From contig JAKNDB010000075.1 in NCBI GenBank assembly GCA_024305405.1, forward strand, positions 806,001-870,000: 64,000 nucleotides of DNA, read 5' to 3'. Within the stretch, counting starts at the first letter, position 1; the number at the start of each line of letters is the position of its first letter. Below, one piece after another: positions 28,371-41,734 of the stretch. The notes under the pieces are model-generated. The model was not told the origin of the DNA and did not search any database. It saw nothing but the letters and a program-made list of their open reading frames with translations. The stretch is from Dirofilaria immitis. Its lineage: Eukaryota; Nematoda; Chromadorea; Rhabditida; Onchocercidae. Made by a program: the position numbers and the translations under genes.

Positions 28371-28775
28371 AAAAAAAGAAATGAAAAGAAATGAAAAGAA
28401 ATGAAATGAAATGAAAATGAAATGAAATGAAATGAAATGAAACGAAATGAAATGAAATGAAATGAAATGAAATGAAATGAAATGGAATGGAAAGAAATGA
28501 AATGAAAAGAAATGGAAAGAAATTAAATGAAATGAAATGGAATGGAAAGAAATGAAATGAAATGAAATGGAATGGAAAGAAATGAAATGAAATGAAAAGA
28601 AATGAAACGGAATGGAAAGAAATGAAAAGAAAAGAAATGAAAGAAATGAAATGAAATGAAATGGAATGGAAAGAAATGAAATGAAATGAAAAGAAATGAA
28701 AAGAAATGAAATGGAATGAAATGAAATGAAATGAAATGAAAAGAAATGGAAAGAAATGAAATGAAATGAAAATGA
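28371..28775. repeat. (GAAAT)n pentanucleotide array, about 400 bp
   Basis: Imperfect tandem GAAAT/GAAAA/GGAAT/GAAAG units begin about 55 bp upstream of the cpz-1 start codon. The plus strand is nearly all A, G and T. Higher-order blocks such as GGAATGGAAAGAAATGAAAT recur several times, indicating segmental duplication inside the array. Confidence 0.95.
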
Positions 28776-30579
28776 TAGGAAAAATTATTTCAAAAAAAGA
28801 AAAAAATTCTTAGTATAAATAAGGAGGATGTGAAAGATGATGATATGGATAATTGAATTAATGAATAAGATGGATAATGTTTAACGAAAAACTTATTTAC
28901 TATTATTACACAATAATCGTATAACAGCTGTCACATCTGATTCGGAATCTATTTGATCTTTTCCTTTTTCCTATCTATCATTATATAATTATTTGAATAT
29001 ATTTATCAGAGGGAAAGAATGAATGAAATTCCTTTTCATTTGTTAACAATTTTCGAATCAATTTCACTATCTATTCTTATCAGTATATAATATGCATATA
29101 TATATTGCTATCTTTGCAACATTTTTAAATATTAATCATAATTAAATAATCATAAAATGGTAAAAAAATGAAAATAAAATATTCTCGAATATTCTCGAAA
29201 AAAGCATTGAAAAATTTTAGTTAATTTAACAAAAATAAATATGAAATAAAATCAAAATGCTATGATTTATAATTTTTCTATGATTTCAATTTAAAATTTA
29301 ATTTAATCAATAATAATTAGTAACGATGATCTACTTGCTTAATTATTTCGTCAAAGCTGATCACAATTGCCATTATTATATCTCGATCTCAATACCGTAA
29401 ACGTATCTTATTTTATCGTTCGGAAATTTACGTCTAAGGAAATAAGACAAAACTTTCGACATTTTCTCTTCTTTAACTTTCTAAAGAAAGTCATATTCAT
29501 TCAACAATTGTGGTCGTAGTCAACAAGTGATCTTTTGACATTTTGTTGACTAAAGGTCAAAAGGTCGAAGATTATTGGTACTTATCATAGAAGAGACAAG
29601 AAAAGGTAAATAAAATTCGTATTTTTTCATGATAATTGAATTGAAAAATTCATCACAGACTATTTTATTTTATGAAATAATCGTTTATTTGAATTAAAGT
29701 TGTTAAAATTGAAAGATTATTTTTATCAGTAACATGGCAAATATGATTTCTTCGTTATCACTATTTCTAGATTTTTAATAATTTACTGTTTGAATAGTTT
29801 AATTTTTGTTAACGATTACTTCAAATACAAAAGATTGATAGTAAATAAATCTATTATCATTATATATCAGTTAAATAAAAGTAATCTAAACAAATTTACG
29901 AATATATATATATGTATATGTATGATTCAAAAATGTAAATAATGAATTTAAAAAGTAAACAAATAAATAAATAAATAAATAAATTTTTAGCTAAAAATAA
30001 TTAGCAATTTTTTCAATAACTTTCAACATCACACAACATCTTGTATTATTTTAATTTAAATAATAAACTTTAAAATTAATTTTCCATTTGAATTGATTAA
30101 TATATATGTGTTTATGGTGTGTGAGAGTGAATTTTAACGGAATGAAATTGTTAAATAAAGTTTGTGGCTTTTTTTGTTTCTTTTTTCTTTTTAATTTAAA
30201 TTATCTTTCAACAAAATAATTATAAAAATTATTCGTTGAAAGAGAGAATAAAAATATTATCAATATTATCGATCAATTTCTTATCATTTTTTTGGGTATA
30301 AAATTTTGATAAAAATGCCATTTGATATTTGAGCAATAAAGATTAATTTAATTTATTAATTATCACTGATATTGATAATACTTATGCAAAATATTCAAAT
30401 TTTAAATAATATGAAGCATTTGTGAATCGTCATTTTTAGATAACAAAAAATTGATGTATGCAAATATGTTATGATGGGTTAAAAATGCAGCAAGATATAT
30501 AGATAATATTGATCGAAACGTGATAATCATCATCATCTTCATATTGACGTAAACGTAAATAATCATCATCATCATTATC

Positions 30580-31035
30580 AACATCATCACTGTATAATAT
30601 TGACGTAAATGTGATAATCATCATTATCATTATCATCATCAATGTATAATATTGATGTAAACGTGATAATCGTCATTACCATCATTATCATCAATGTATA
30701 ATATTGACATAAATGTGATAATCGTCATCACCATCATTATCATCAATGTATAATATTGACATAAATGTGATAATCATCATTATCACTATCATTATCAATG
30801 TATAATATTGATGTAAACAATGTATAATATTGACATAAATGTGATAATCGTCATCACCATCATTATCATCAATGTATAATATTGACATAAATGTGATAAT
30901 CATCATTATCACTACCATTATCAATGCATAATATTGATGTAAACAATGTATAATATTGGCATAAATGTGATAATCACCATCATCATCATAATCATTATCA
31001 TCATCATCATTATCATCATCATTATTATCAATGTA
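30580..31035. repeat. 52-bp minisatellite with embedded (ATC)n
   Basis: AATGTATAATATTGACATAA recurs at 52-bp spacing (for example 30693 and 30745), followed by TGTGATAATC and a (ATC)/(TTATC) tract of variable length. It ends in a purer (ATC)n stretch around 30975-31025. Diverged copies extend upstream to about 30515. Confidence 0.88.
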
Positions 31036-31890
31036 TCATTTTTGTTAAATTTTTACAGCTTATAAATAAATCTTAATAGAAAGAATTTTTGATTAAAATA
31101 AAAATTTATGTTCGAATAAATAAAAATAGTAATTGGAAAAAATAAATTTTTTCCATTTTGATAGTAAATATTTTTGCTAAAAATCTTCAATTTTGATATT
31201 TCCTTTTAAAATCAATTAGATTGAAAAATGCAATTTAAGTTTGTTATTGAAAGTTTTCGAATAATTTGAAAGAAAGAAAAAAAGGCGAACAATTCTTTTT
31301 TTTTTGTCAATTCATTTTTTTTCTCTCAATCATTTATCACGAAGAGTAGTTAGTTATTGTGATATGAACTATTAAAATTATTTGATTAAATTAAATGTTT
31401 CGGATGAATTTTCGAATCGATATTTCTTTCATTGAGCAATAGTCAAAATTAGATGATGATGATGATAATAAATGATTGTGGTTTATTAATTTTCAAATTC
31501 AAACTTGATTTAAGAGAAAATTGAGAGATGCTTAATTAAATGATATGTATATTATCATTTGCTTTTACTACCTATATAGCCTATATGATATTGAATTTAT
31601 CGAATGAAAATATGTTTGTAATAATAGTAACCGTAAGAATTTAAAATTCTCTTTATAAATTTTGATGTTTGATTAGCCATAGCATCTGTTTGCTGCATTG
31701 ATTAATAGCAGACATGCAGCCAAATAGTTCCGATCTGATAACAATAATTCAATAAGCTAAATCTTCCGAGTCGGATACATTGTGGAAAATGTCGAACGAA
31801 TGGATGATGGAGAATAATCAGTGACTGAATTGATTATTTATTAAAACAACTTGTTTTCCATCTCTTACAATCCCGTTAATTTAATTCATT

Positions 31891-31950
31891 TCTCTCTTTC
31901 TTTCCCTCTCTCTCTCTCTCTCTCTTTCTCTCTTTCCTTCTCTTTGTCTT
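31891..31950. repeat. (CT)n-rich polypyrimidine microsatellite
   Basis: CTCTCT and CTTT units over about 60 bp, with only pyrimidines through most of the tract. Confidence 0.85.
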
Positions 31951-32460
31951 TTTTTTTCATTTATAACAAGTAAAATTTTTCTATTAAGCTTACAATGCCT
32001 TACACTTATAACTCATTAATCGTTTATTAAACTTTAACTTTCATTTCTGGAATTATCTTTCTTGTCAAGAAAAATATATGTATTATTTTGGCCTTTTCTT
32101 TTCTCTCTTTTTGTTAAATTTATCATATGCTACTATAATCATTTCTAATTTCCAACTTAAATTTAATATTTCAAATATCGATTTTTAATTTCCAATTTGA
32201 ATTTAATATTTCAAATAAATAAAATAAATATTAATTCAAAATATTTTCTTTCATTCATTCAATTCTTTCAGTTTTATTCAATCCATAATTCATTCATTCA
32301 TTTACTGATTAGCCTTATAATAACCGCCATTCTATTCGAAATATTTCAATATCTTTTATCGATAATTAATTTCTAATTTAAATTTGAATTTTGAAAAATA
32401 AACAATTTAAAAATATCATTTTCTTTCGTCATTTTTCTCCCTTTCCTACCTTCCTTCCTT

Positions 32461-32836
32461 CCCTACTTACTTCCTTTCATTAATATTCATTCATTCATTG
32501 ATTATTTATTATCTATCCTATTAACACCTATTATTGACATATTTTATCATCATTTGTTATCATTATTTATAACGATAATAGTAATAATGATAATGATAGC
32601 ATAATGATATATTCATTTTACGCCATCTCTTTTTTAAGCTAAAATCAAGCAAACACATTAATATTCATTCATTCCTTCATTAATTCATTTATTGATTATT
32701 TATTAGCTATACAGTTAGCATCTACTATTGACATCTTTTATCATCACTTTTTATCACCATCTACAATAATGATGATAATGATATCATGATAATACCTTCA
32801 TCCTGCGCCACCCCTTTTTTTAAGCTAAAATCAACC
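32461..32836. repeat. Diverged ~180-bp tandem duplication
   Basis: Copy A (about 32461-32651) and copy B (about 32654-32836) share ATTAATATTCATTCATTC, TTGATTATTTATTA, TATTGACAT, a TTTATCATCA tract, GATAATGATA, and an end in TTTTTTAAGCTAAAATCAA. Copies differ by many substitutions and small indels, so the duplication is old. Confidence 0.8.
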
Positions 32837-33026
32837 AAGTTAACCAATCAGGACTACTAACTATATTTAATATTGTTGATGATTGTTTACAATGTAAAAT
32901 AGCAGCAGCAGTCGGTACTAATGTCGCATTATGACAAATTATAATATCGATCGAGAATTATTATCAATTCATCTTCTCTTAAATCAATTTTTCTCACATA
33001 CATATCTGTCTGTCTTATAAAAATAT

Positions 33027-33030
33027 GTAC

Positions 33031-33064
<34 letters not shown>

Positions 33065-33080
33065 ATGTGTATATGTGTTG
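33027..33080. repeat. (TA)n(TG)n compound microsatellite
   Basis: An alternating AT stretch runs into GT repeats, followed by TATGTGTATATGTG. Confidence 0.9.
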
Positions 33081-33150
33081 TGTATCTTTAAATATTAAAG
33101 AGGTATGACGGACCGACCGATTACTTTTGCACTTAAATTGCCACTTCAAC

Positions 33151-33178
33151 AATCTATCTATCTATCTATCTACCTATC
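33151..33178. repeat. (ATCT)n microsatellite
   Basis: About six ATCT units with one ACCT variant. Confidence 0.85.
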
Positions 33179-33280
33179 AAAATCATTTTGCATCCATTTT
33201 TGTACATACAAATTTCATCGATACATTGTTAAACTAATTATTATCATGCATCTGATATTATGCTAATTAATTTTTTTTTT

Positions 33281-33317
33281 TGAGAAAGAGACAGAGTGAG
33301 AGAGAGAGAGAGAGAGG
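33281..33317. repeat. (GA)n microsatellite
   Basis: A GAGA tract flanked by purine-rich sequence. Confidence 0.85.
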
Positions 33318-35230
33318 AAAAAGAAAGGTCTTTAAAAAAATGAAATAAAAATTTAAATAATAACAAATAAATTATCGATTTATTTTACTTTTCTATCTTT
33401 TGCTTATTATTTAATTTTTTTAATTAATAAAATAATTTTTAAATTTAATTTCAAATTCAATTTAATAGAATCATTTCTGATATAATTTCATTTCATTTCA
33501 TTTCATATATATATATATTTTTTTTTAGATAAAAGTTTTTGAAAAAAAAGTAAATAAATAAATTAAAGAATTGCATGTTTCATTCGGGAAAAACAAGAAA
33601 GAAATTTTGCTCAATTTATCATTTTATCATTTTTTTTTCATTTCTTTAATCACTATAGAAATGTTAACCGACTTATTCTCATATTTATTTATAATACTAA
33701 TTCATACATTTTTTTTTTTTTTATCATTCAATCTTGAAAACTTGTTTTACTGCTCTTATTCCACAAAAAAAAAAAAAAAAAACGTTAAAATTTGTTTTGA
33801 CGGCAAAAGCTTACTGTTCTTTCTTTTTTTTTACAAAATTTTTAACAAAAATTTTCAAAGTTCTAAAAATATAAAATTAATGAAATTTTAGGCACTTTTT
33901 TTTCTCTCATTTTTCGAAAGTCTTTTTAAGAATATTTCTTTTTGAATTAATATAAAATGCATCAAAGATGACAAATTTGAATTAAAAAAAAAAAAAAAAA
34001 GATTGGTAAATTTAGCTTATCATTGTTTTATTGAATAAGTAAGTTATCAGTTGTTATGATATTTAAAAGGAAACTCTTGAAAAATAAAGATGAAATAAAT
34101 AATTTTTTAAACGAAGAAATGATACGTTTGATTATTTGCTTCATCGAATGAATCAATCTGTTGTTAATTTTATCACGAAGTATTATCTCTCAGATAGTTT
34201 GCAAGATGATATTTAGAGATAAGTATTGGTATAAGGATTATAAAGTCGAAATATTGACGATATATAATCCAGAAACGTTACATTGAAGCTCAGATTGGCA
34301 TAATTGATTTATTGCATCTAGCACAGTTGCTATTAAAATGAAAAATTTATACTGAATTTGATTATTATTATTCCGGTTTAAAATTTGATCAATTGATCAT
34401 ATCAATAAATTATCAATTCATAGAAAAATTAAATTTCCAAATTTAAAATTTGTATCTTTGAAATATTTGTACGAAAGAAGATAAAATATAAAATAATTGA
34501 TTTTTTTATTTTTCCATCAAATTTTATCATTATCATTAATTTTCAGCCTTTCATTGTTACATTCAATCAATTGATTAGTATTCAATCAATTGATTAGTTG
34601 ATCAACCAATCTTTGAAATTTTTATAATTTAAGATGGAACAAAAAAAAAAAAAAAAAGAGGAAGATGAAGAGTTAAAAAATATAGGATGATGGAATTTTT
34701 TTTTTTTTAGGAAAAAATGTTATTTTATTGAAAATATTTCCATCCAGACATTCCATCATTAAATTTCATTAATAAGATGAAGAAAAAGAAAACGGAAAAA
34801 AAAAAACGAATCAAGAGTATCGCTGATACTATATCACACTTTTATCAAATTCTTTTACGTAATTTTTGTTTTTTTTTTTTCAAAAATTATAAATCAATCA
34901 TTCTTATCTTTTTTACATATATAACTACTATTTATATTATTATCTTATATTATTATCAATAAACAATATCATCAAACATAAATTTTCATCATTTATTTAT
35001 CGATAGTTTTTTGATAAAAGAAATCCTTTCCTGATAAGGTCATGATAATAATGAATATAATAAAAAGTTATGGATAATAAAATTTAATTCTTTTATTTAT
35101 CTATCTGAATAATATCATTAATTCTTGATATATTGATGATGAAATTTTTCTCGTTTTTAAATATCATAAATTTTAAAATATCACTGCCTAATGAACTATA
35201 ACACTCAATTCACTTTTTTGCTATCACTTA

Positions 35231-35603
35231 AGGAATGATTATTTTGATACAGTCATACTTATCATTTGAAGGAAATAAATTTAAAAATTAAATTATTATT
35301 ATTGTCGTTTATCAGGAAAATTGATTTATTTCATTATAAATATCAAAATTAGATCTTATTTTCTTGTCAACCAATAATGAATCAAACCGTCTGTTATCAT
35401 CCAAGAAATGATTATTTCGATTATCATTTGAAATGATTATTTTGATTTTAAGAAATGATTATTTTAATACTCTCTTACTTACATATCATTTTGAAGGAAA
35501 TGAATTTAAAAATTAAATTATTATTATTGTTGTCGTTTATCAGGAAAATTGATTTATTCCATTATAAATATCAAAATTAGATCTCATTTTGTTGTCAACT
35601 AAA
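35231..35603. repeat. ~145-bp direct duplication (35231-35373 and 35451-35603)
   Basis: Both copies carry GGAAAT(A/G)AATTTAAAAATTAA, an ATT tract, GTCGTTTATCAGGAAAATTG, and TATCAAAATTAGATCT before TTGTCAAC. The spacer holds further copies of GAAATGATTATTT. Identity is high, so the event is fairly recent. Confidence 0.85.
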
Positions 35604-35930
35604 ATTGAATCAAATTACATCTAATAATTTCAATCAATAAATAGAGCTGTAACAAAAGTAATTTGATAGTTGACATAGAAAGAAAATATAATCAAATTGT
35701 CTGTCGTAACTATTTCAACCGATAAAACGATCATCAAATGGTAGTTTAGTCAATAAACTTTATTTAATTATATTATGGATCACTAAGCATATTGCATATG
35801 TTATGCATTAATTTCAAATAAACAAACGGGAAGAAGAGGAATGATAAAAATAAAATTTTGATCAATTTAAAATCATTTTCACGTATATATCATTGATATT
35901 TAATCGATTTATAATATATGTCGAAATACA

Positions 35931-36121
35931 TTCCTGAATATTGATTTATTGGAATAATATTCCTAAATATTGATTTATCAGAATAATATTCCTGAGCATT
36001 GATTTATCAGAATAATATTCCTGAATATTGATTTATCGGAATAATATTCCTGAATATTGATTTATCGGAATAATATTCCTGAATATTGATTTATCGAAAT
36101 ATTATTCCCGAATATTGTTTT
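35931..36121. repeat. 29-bp minisatellite, 6.5 copies
   Basis: Units begin at 35931, 35960, 35989, 36018, 36047, 36076 and 36105, exactly 29 bp apart, with consensus halves TTCCTGAATATTGATTTATC and GGAATAATA. Each junction makes GGAAT-AAT-ATTCC, an inverted repeat with a 3-nt loop. Confidence 0.96.
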
Positions 36122-36764
36122 ATTATGCTAAATTAAATTCTATTAGTATTTCATGAAATGTTCAAAACTTTTGCCAAATGTTTAGCTAATGATCGAAGGA
36201 AGAGAGGGAAATATGAATTGATGATAAATGATGAAAATGGGTTTTAAGATGAAATTTCATCTATTCACCTCTTTAATAGCTTTGATATTATTTGGTTGTT
36301 ATCATCGATTATCCGATCCGGCCATTTTTAATTATCACATCTACTATCATTTTATTAAATTTTACTCCAATTCTCTTTTATCATTTCTATCATATATATA
36401 TCTGCTTATCTGATCCATTTTCTTCATAACTTTTTAAAGGCTCATTTATATCGCATCTGATTAATGAAAGTTTAAAAAAATTATTTTGCATAATTTACTT
36501 ACAATTTTTAAGCATTCAAATAAATTAATCAGATATGAATGATTGTTAGATTATTTTATCTTTTATTTTTAGAATGAAAATTTATTTTTCATATATCAAT
36601 TGGTGACAGGTACGATAAGCTAAATATATTTTCGATGAATAAATCGATCGTTGAAAATATGATGAAAAAAAAATGCAAACAAAAATGAAAATAAAAACTT
36701 TAAAATTTAATTTTATGGCTTAAGAAATAATAGTTCCAAAATTTTGAAGAAACGATAAACAAAC

Positions 36765-37045
36765 GAAAAATTGAATTTTATCGTAATTGCAAAGAATGAT
36801 AATAGTGATATTGTTGAATTATTAGTGATAGTGATATTGAAAAACAAACGAAAAATTGAATTTTATTTATCGCATATTTTCTTTCGTTTATTTATAAATT
36901 TAATAAATTATTGTTTAAAATTTTGCTTAAATTTTATTATTATTATTATCATATTTAATCATTCTTATCAATATATCAGCAATAATTTCAAAAATAAAAA
37001 ATAGTAATTGCGAAAAATGATAATAGTGATATTGTTGAATTATTG
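36765..37045. repeat. Dispersed short duplications
   Basis: AAACGAAAAATTGAATTTTA occurs twice (about 36760 and 36845). GTAATTGC(A/G)AA(A/G)AATGATAA followed by TAGTGATATTGTTGAATTAT occurs twice (about 36783 and 37004). Confidence 0.65.
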
Positions 37046-37310
37046 TAATCATTGAAAAATTATTCAAGAAGTAAAAATTAAAGCATAACTGAAAATAATA
37101 TTTCCTCTAAATCTAAGTGATAAATTGATTGTTAATCAGTTGTGTTATATTGATTAAGTGAAATTTAAACGCGATAATGAACAAAACGTTGAAGTGACGT
37201 GTAAATTTGACGCTTAAGCGTTAGTCATTTTTAGGATTAGCTGATTTGATAAAATTACATTCCATATATTTGTATGATATAGAGTGGATGAGAGTTTTAT
37301 CTGATAATCT

Positions 37311-37650
37311 TTCGTAAAATATACCTAATAGCAATGATTCACGTATTCACGTATACACGTATGTTACTTAAACGTATGCTATTACATTCATGTACAATAT
37401 TTAAATTAGCATATTATTATAATTTTCGTAAGATATACCTAGTAACAACGATTCACGTATTCACATATAGAACGTTATTCACGTATATACGTATGCTACT
37501 TAAACCTACTAAATTCATGTACAATATTTAAATTATCATATTATTATAATTTTCGTAAGATATACCTAATAACAACGATTAACGTATTCACGTATAGAAC
37601 ATTATTATTCACTTGTACACGTATATTACTTAAACGTATGCTACTATATA
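37311..37650. repeat. ~115-125-bp tandem repeat, 3 copies, rich in CACGTAT
   Basis: Copies start near 37311, 37425 and 37551 with TTCGTAA(A/G)ATATACCTA. They contain TTCACGTATTCACGTATA, a GCTACTTAAAC-type segment and a TACAATATTTAAATTA end. Copies differ mainly by length changes in the ACGTA-rich part. Confidence 0.88.
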
Positions 37651-38802
37651 CTAATTTAATTTGATATACTAATTTAAGTATCAAATATACTAACTTAAAT
37701 ATTATATTTAAATTAGTATATTATTATAATTTCTGAATAAAAAAAACGATCTAAATGTTATAATTACTATGATAGATTATTGATAAATAAAATTTTTTTT
37801 CAGGAATATTCAATAATTTGAAATTATTTAATCGAAATCATAAAATGAAATAGTAATTAAATAAAACTCATCTTATAATTCATACATATACAATAATAAT
37901 GAAAATTTAATTCGTAATTTTCTATTTATGAATAAATAATCAAGAATATTAAACAAAATTATATCACTAATCTCTGATAATAATTAATAAATATTTGATA
38001 ATAATTTAATTAAACAAAACTAGAGAAATGATAATAATTTACAAACATAACGGATTATTTCATAATTAATTTCAATCATTATCTTCAATCAAGATATCAT
38101 ATCATTAATTCATAGTTAAATCAAAAAGAAAACTTTTTTTCCTTCTTAACATTTTGATATTTTAGTAAATAGATAATCATCGATACTGCTTAAAAGTTTG
38201 ATTTATTTATTTATTTTTTTTTTGTTTTCATTTGTAATAGACCATTCGTGATATATTCATCTAATGAAAATTCATCTTATTCGATACTTAAAAATTTTAC
38301 AACAAAACGATAAAACAAATGATATAAAATTTATTAGTCTCGAGTATTCTCGAGTATTCAGTTTTAAAAATATTTGATAATTTAGCAAATTAATTTGTTG
38401 CTAATTTAACAAAAATAAAACTTATATTTATCAATTTTTTTCTTTTTGAAAATGATAAATAATTGTGTTATAATTTAGGCATGTTTACTTTATTTCAAAA
38501 TATACCGTAATATTATCAAAAATTTTATTTTATTTTTATAATATTACTTCCTAAATGCTTGCCATTTTCTACAGTATAATAAATCAATTTTCCAATAAAA
38601 TAGTTATCATTTTCTACAGTATAATAAATCAAGAATATATACGGTTTAATTATCGTAAAGTAATTTATTAAAATTAAGATTTTTGATTATTTAAAAAATT
38701 GTTTAATTACAGGTTGTAATAAATTAAATACTATTTAATGTATAAAATAATTTAAGGATGCATTGAACAACTAACAAAATTGCTATTACAATTTTTGTAT
38801 CC

Positions 38803-38940
38803 AAACATTTCGGGTAAGTTTTATTTTGTCATTGAGTTTCGATTATATCCAACATTTCGGGTAAGTTTTATTTTGTCATTGAATTTCAATTACATCCGAC
38901 ATTTCAGGTAAGTTTTATTTTGTCATTGAATTTTAATTAT
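38803..38940. repeat. 47-bp tandem repeat, 3 copies
   Basis: ACATTTCGGGTAAGTTTTAT and TTTTGTCATTGA(A/G)TTTC recur at about 47-bp spacing, starting near 38805, 38852 and 38899. Confidence 0.9.
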
Positions 38941-38971
38941 TGCTTACTTTTTTAACATTCTTTTTGAATAA

Positions 38972-39335
38972 TCTTTTGCAATTAGTTTGGTTGCTAAAAT
39001 TTGAACTTATCGATAAAACTTAGTGATAAAAAATATTTTTGTCAAATTTAAGAATAAATATTCTTTGATTTTCTATGAAATGAAATAATCGCTTGCAATT
39101 AGTTAGCTGCTAAATTATTTGAACTTATCGATAAAATTAATGATAATAATCTTTTAAAGTTAGTTGGTTGCTAAATTATCTGAACTTATTCGTAAAATTT
39201 AATGATAAAAATATATTTTATCAAATTCAACCATAAATACTGTTTGATTTTCTATGAAATGAAATAATCGCTTGCAATTAGTTAGTTGTTAAATTATCTG
39301 AACTTATCGATAAAACTTAATGATAAAAAAAAAAT
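38972..39335. repeat. Higher-order A-B-A-B tandem repeat
   Basis: A long unit of about 118 bp (38972-39088 and 39150-39267), containing GATTTTCTATGAAATGAAAT, alternates with a short unit of about 62 bp (39089-39149 and 39268-39332) starting CGCTTGCAATTAGTTAG. Both share GAACTTATCGATAAAA, so the short unit is probably a truncated long unit amplified together with it. Confidence 0.85.
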
Positions 39336-39929
39336 TTTTATCAGTATTTTCTATGAAATTGCTTATTTAATATTTTGTTCGATAAATTTTTAAATTAATT
39401 AAATTTTCATTTATTATTATTTTAATTGCATATATCCTAAAATTATATAAGCAAAAAAAAAAAAGAACCAAATTATTGCCTATCCCTTTTTCGATCGATA
39501 ATTGCAAAAGTAGCGGAAAATCTTTTATTATTAACATTTCAAAAATCCTTAATCGATAAATTATTCGGTCTCAGTGTTTGTTTAATTGATATTGATTGAG
39601 GTCCATTCATCTATCTCTCTTACTTCTTCACTTTTCTCATCCTTCTTTTTTTTTTTTATCAATCAAAATTTATCAATTGATAATAATTTATTTATTTATT
39701 TGGTATTTTTGCTTTTTCATTTTTTGCATTCTTAAATTTATGCATAAATTATTTGAATTATGATTGAACCTTTTTGTTTTTGGTACTTCATTTGATCATT
39801 TAAACAAATAAATGCTATATGATAATTTTCATAATTATTTTTTCAAAAAATATTCTATATATATTTTTGATTGATAAAAAATTTTTATCAATTGATATAT
39901 ATATATATATATATGTGTATTACTGTCGA

Positions 39930-40475
39930 TTTAAGCAAATTAAATAGTAGTAATTTCAATATTCGAATAAATTTATCCGATCATTTAAATTATCGATCGA
40001 TTTTCTTTATTTTTAAGAAGTTAAGTAGTAAATTATCGATCCATTTTCTTTTTTTTTTGTTTTAAGCAAATTAAGTAGTAGTAATTTCAACATTTGAATA
40101 AATTTATCCGATCATTCAAATTATCGATCGATTTTCTTTTTTTTATCTAAATAAATCAAGGTAGTAGTAATTTCAACACTTAAATCATATTCAAATTATC
40201 AATCCATTTTCTTTATTCTTAAGAAGTTAAGTAGTAGTAATTTCAACATTTGAATAAATGAATTTATCCGATCATATTCAAATTATCGATCGATTTTTTT
40301 TTGTTTTAAGCAAATTAAGTAGTAGTAATTTCAACATTTGAATAAATGAATTTATCCGATCATATTCAAATTATCAATCCATTTTCTTTATTCTTAAGAA
40401 GTTAAGTAGTAGTAATTTCAACATTTGAATAAATGAATTTATCCGTTTATATTCAAATTATCGATCCATTTTCCT
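39930..40475. repeat. ~85-bp tandem repeat, at least 6 copies
   Basis: AAGTAGTAGTAATTTCAACA, then GAATAAATTTATCCGATCAT, AAATTATCGATC and a T-rich spacer recur roughly every 75-130 bp. Copies start near 39933, 40063, 40147, 40221, 40307 and 40396. Alternate copies begin AAGCAAATTAAG or AAGAAGTTAAG, suggesting paired amplification. Confidence 0.9.
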
Positions 40476-41336
40476 TTTTTTTTTCCTTTCTTTCTCTTTT
40501 TTCTCACATATCTCAATTAAATTTCTATTCAAACTAATTTATGCAACGAAATTTGCGTAATTTCTTTATATTTTAGCACATTTTCTTTTTCCTCCTTTTT
40601 TTTCGTTCCTTTTGCATGACAACAAACTAAAAAGGAATAAATATTTTCAGACTTATGAAAAATTCAAAAATGTTTTTTCTTTTTTCATCTTCTTCTTTTC
40701 ATCTCTTTCTATCAAATATTCTCTCTATTATAGAATATTTCTTAAATAATCAAACACAATATATTTTTGATATTGGCTTTTTTTTCTTTCTTTTTTTTTC
40801 TTCTTCTTTTTCATTCATCAACTATTACTTCTTGTTGTCGAGATTTTGGTCATTTATTGGTTTTTTTTTTTTCTTTCTTTCCTTTTTCTTTCTCTATCAA
40901 TTTTTCTTTATTTGTCAGTGATAAATTAAATAATAATTTGGATATTTTATAGGAAATGATAATTTGATAAATCATTTATTATTAAATGAATTGATTTATG
41001 AATTTTTAAATTTATCTTAACAAATCATTTAATCGATTATATCAATCAGATTATCAAGATATTTCAAAAATTAAGCAATATCATAATTGAGAAAATGAGT
41101 AATAGAGCTATTTTTTTTTTTTTTTTTTTAGCATGTCAAACTTTATATTGATAAGATCAGATTTTACGATATCTTTCGATCTCGACTTATATTGTAAGAT
41201 TTTTTTGTAAGTTTGCGGTACCTTTTTTCAAATGCAATTATAATCTTCTTTTATCTTATCGCTTCTTTTCAAAGTTAAGAATTTGTTACGTCATATTGGA
41301 AATTATGCTTTTCACGTAACACAATCATATACGTAT

Positions 41337-41478
41337 GCTTTAAATAGCCCGTATCTATTTATGTATATGTATGTTAGTATTTAAAAGTAGTAGTAATAGC
41401 AATGCAATCATTATCATTATCATCATCATCATCATCGTCATCATCATTATCATTATCATCATCATCATCATCATCAGA
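41337..41478. repeat. Dispersed repeat copy 1 with (ATC)n tail
   Basis: ATGCTTTAAATAG, then TATCTATTTATGTATATGTA, TGTTAGTATTTAAAAG, AGTAATAGCAAT and CAATCATTATC lead into an (ATC)n tract. A second copy with the same order lies at 50906-51020. Confidence 0.88.
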
Positions 41479-41734
41479 TTCAAATTTTACGCATCAAAGA
41501 CGCTGAACAATTACGACGAGAGAATTGAGTAATTAATCATTAGAAACAGACGAATAAATTTTCTTCGCTTGAAATAAAAAATAAATGAATCGATTTAACC
41601 GATATATTTTTCTGTCACAAATGTACTTGTGAAATATTGATGTATTATGTTTGCTCATCTAACGCTTATCACGTCTATTCTTCCGCATATTTCGTATTTA
41701 TTCAGTTATATGTTCCGTGTGTCTCTCTTTGATT

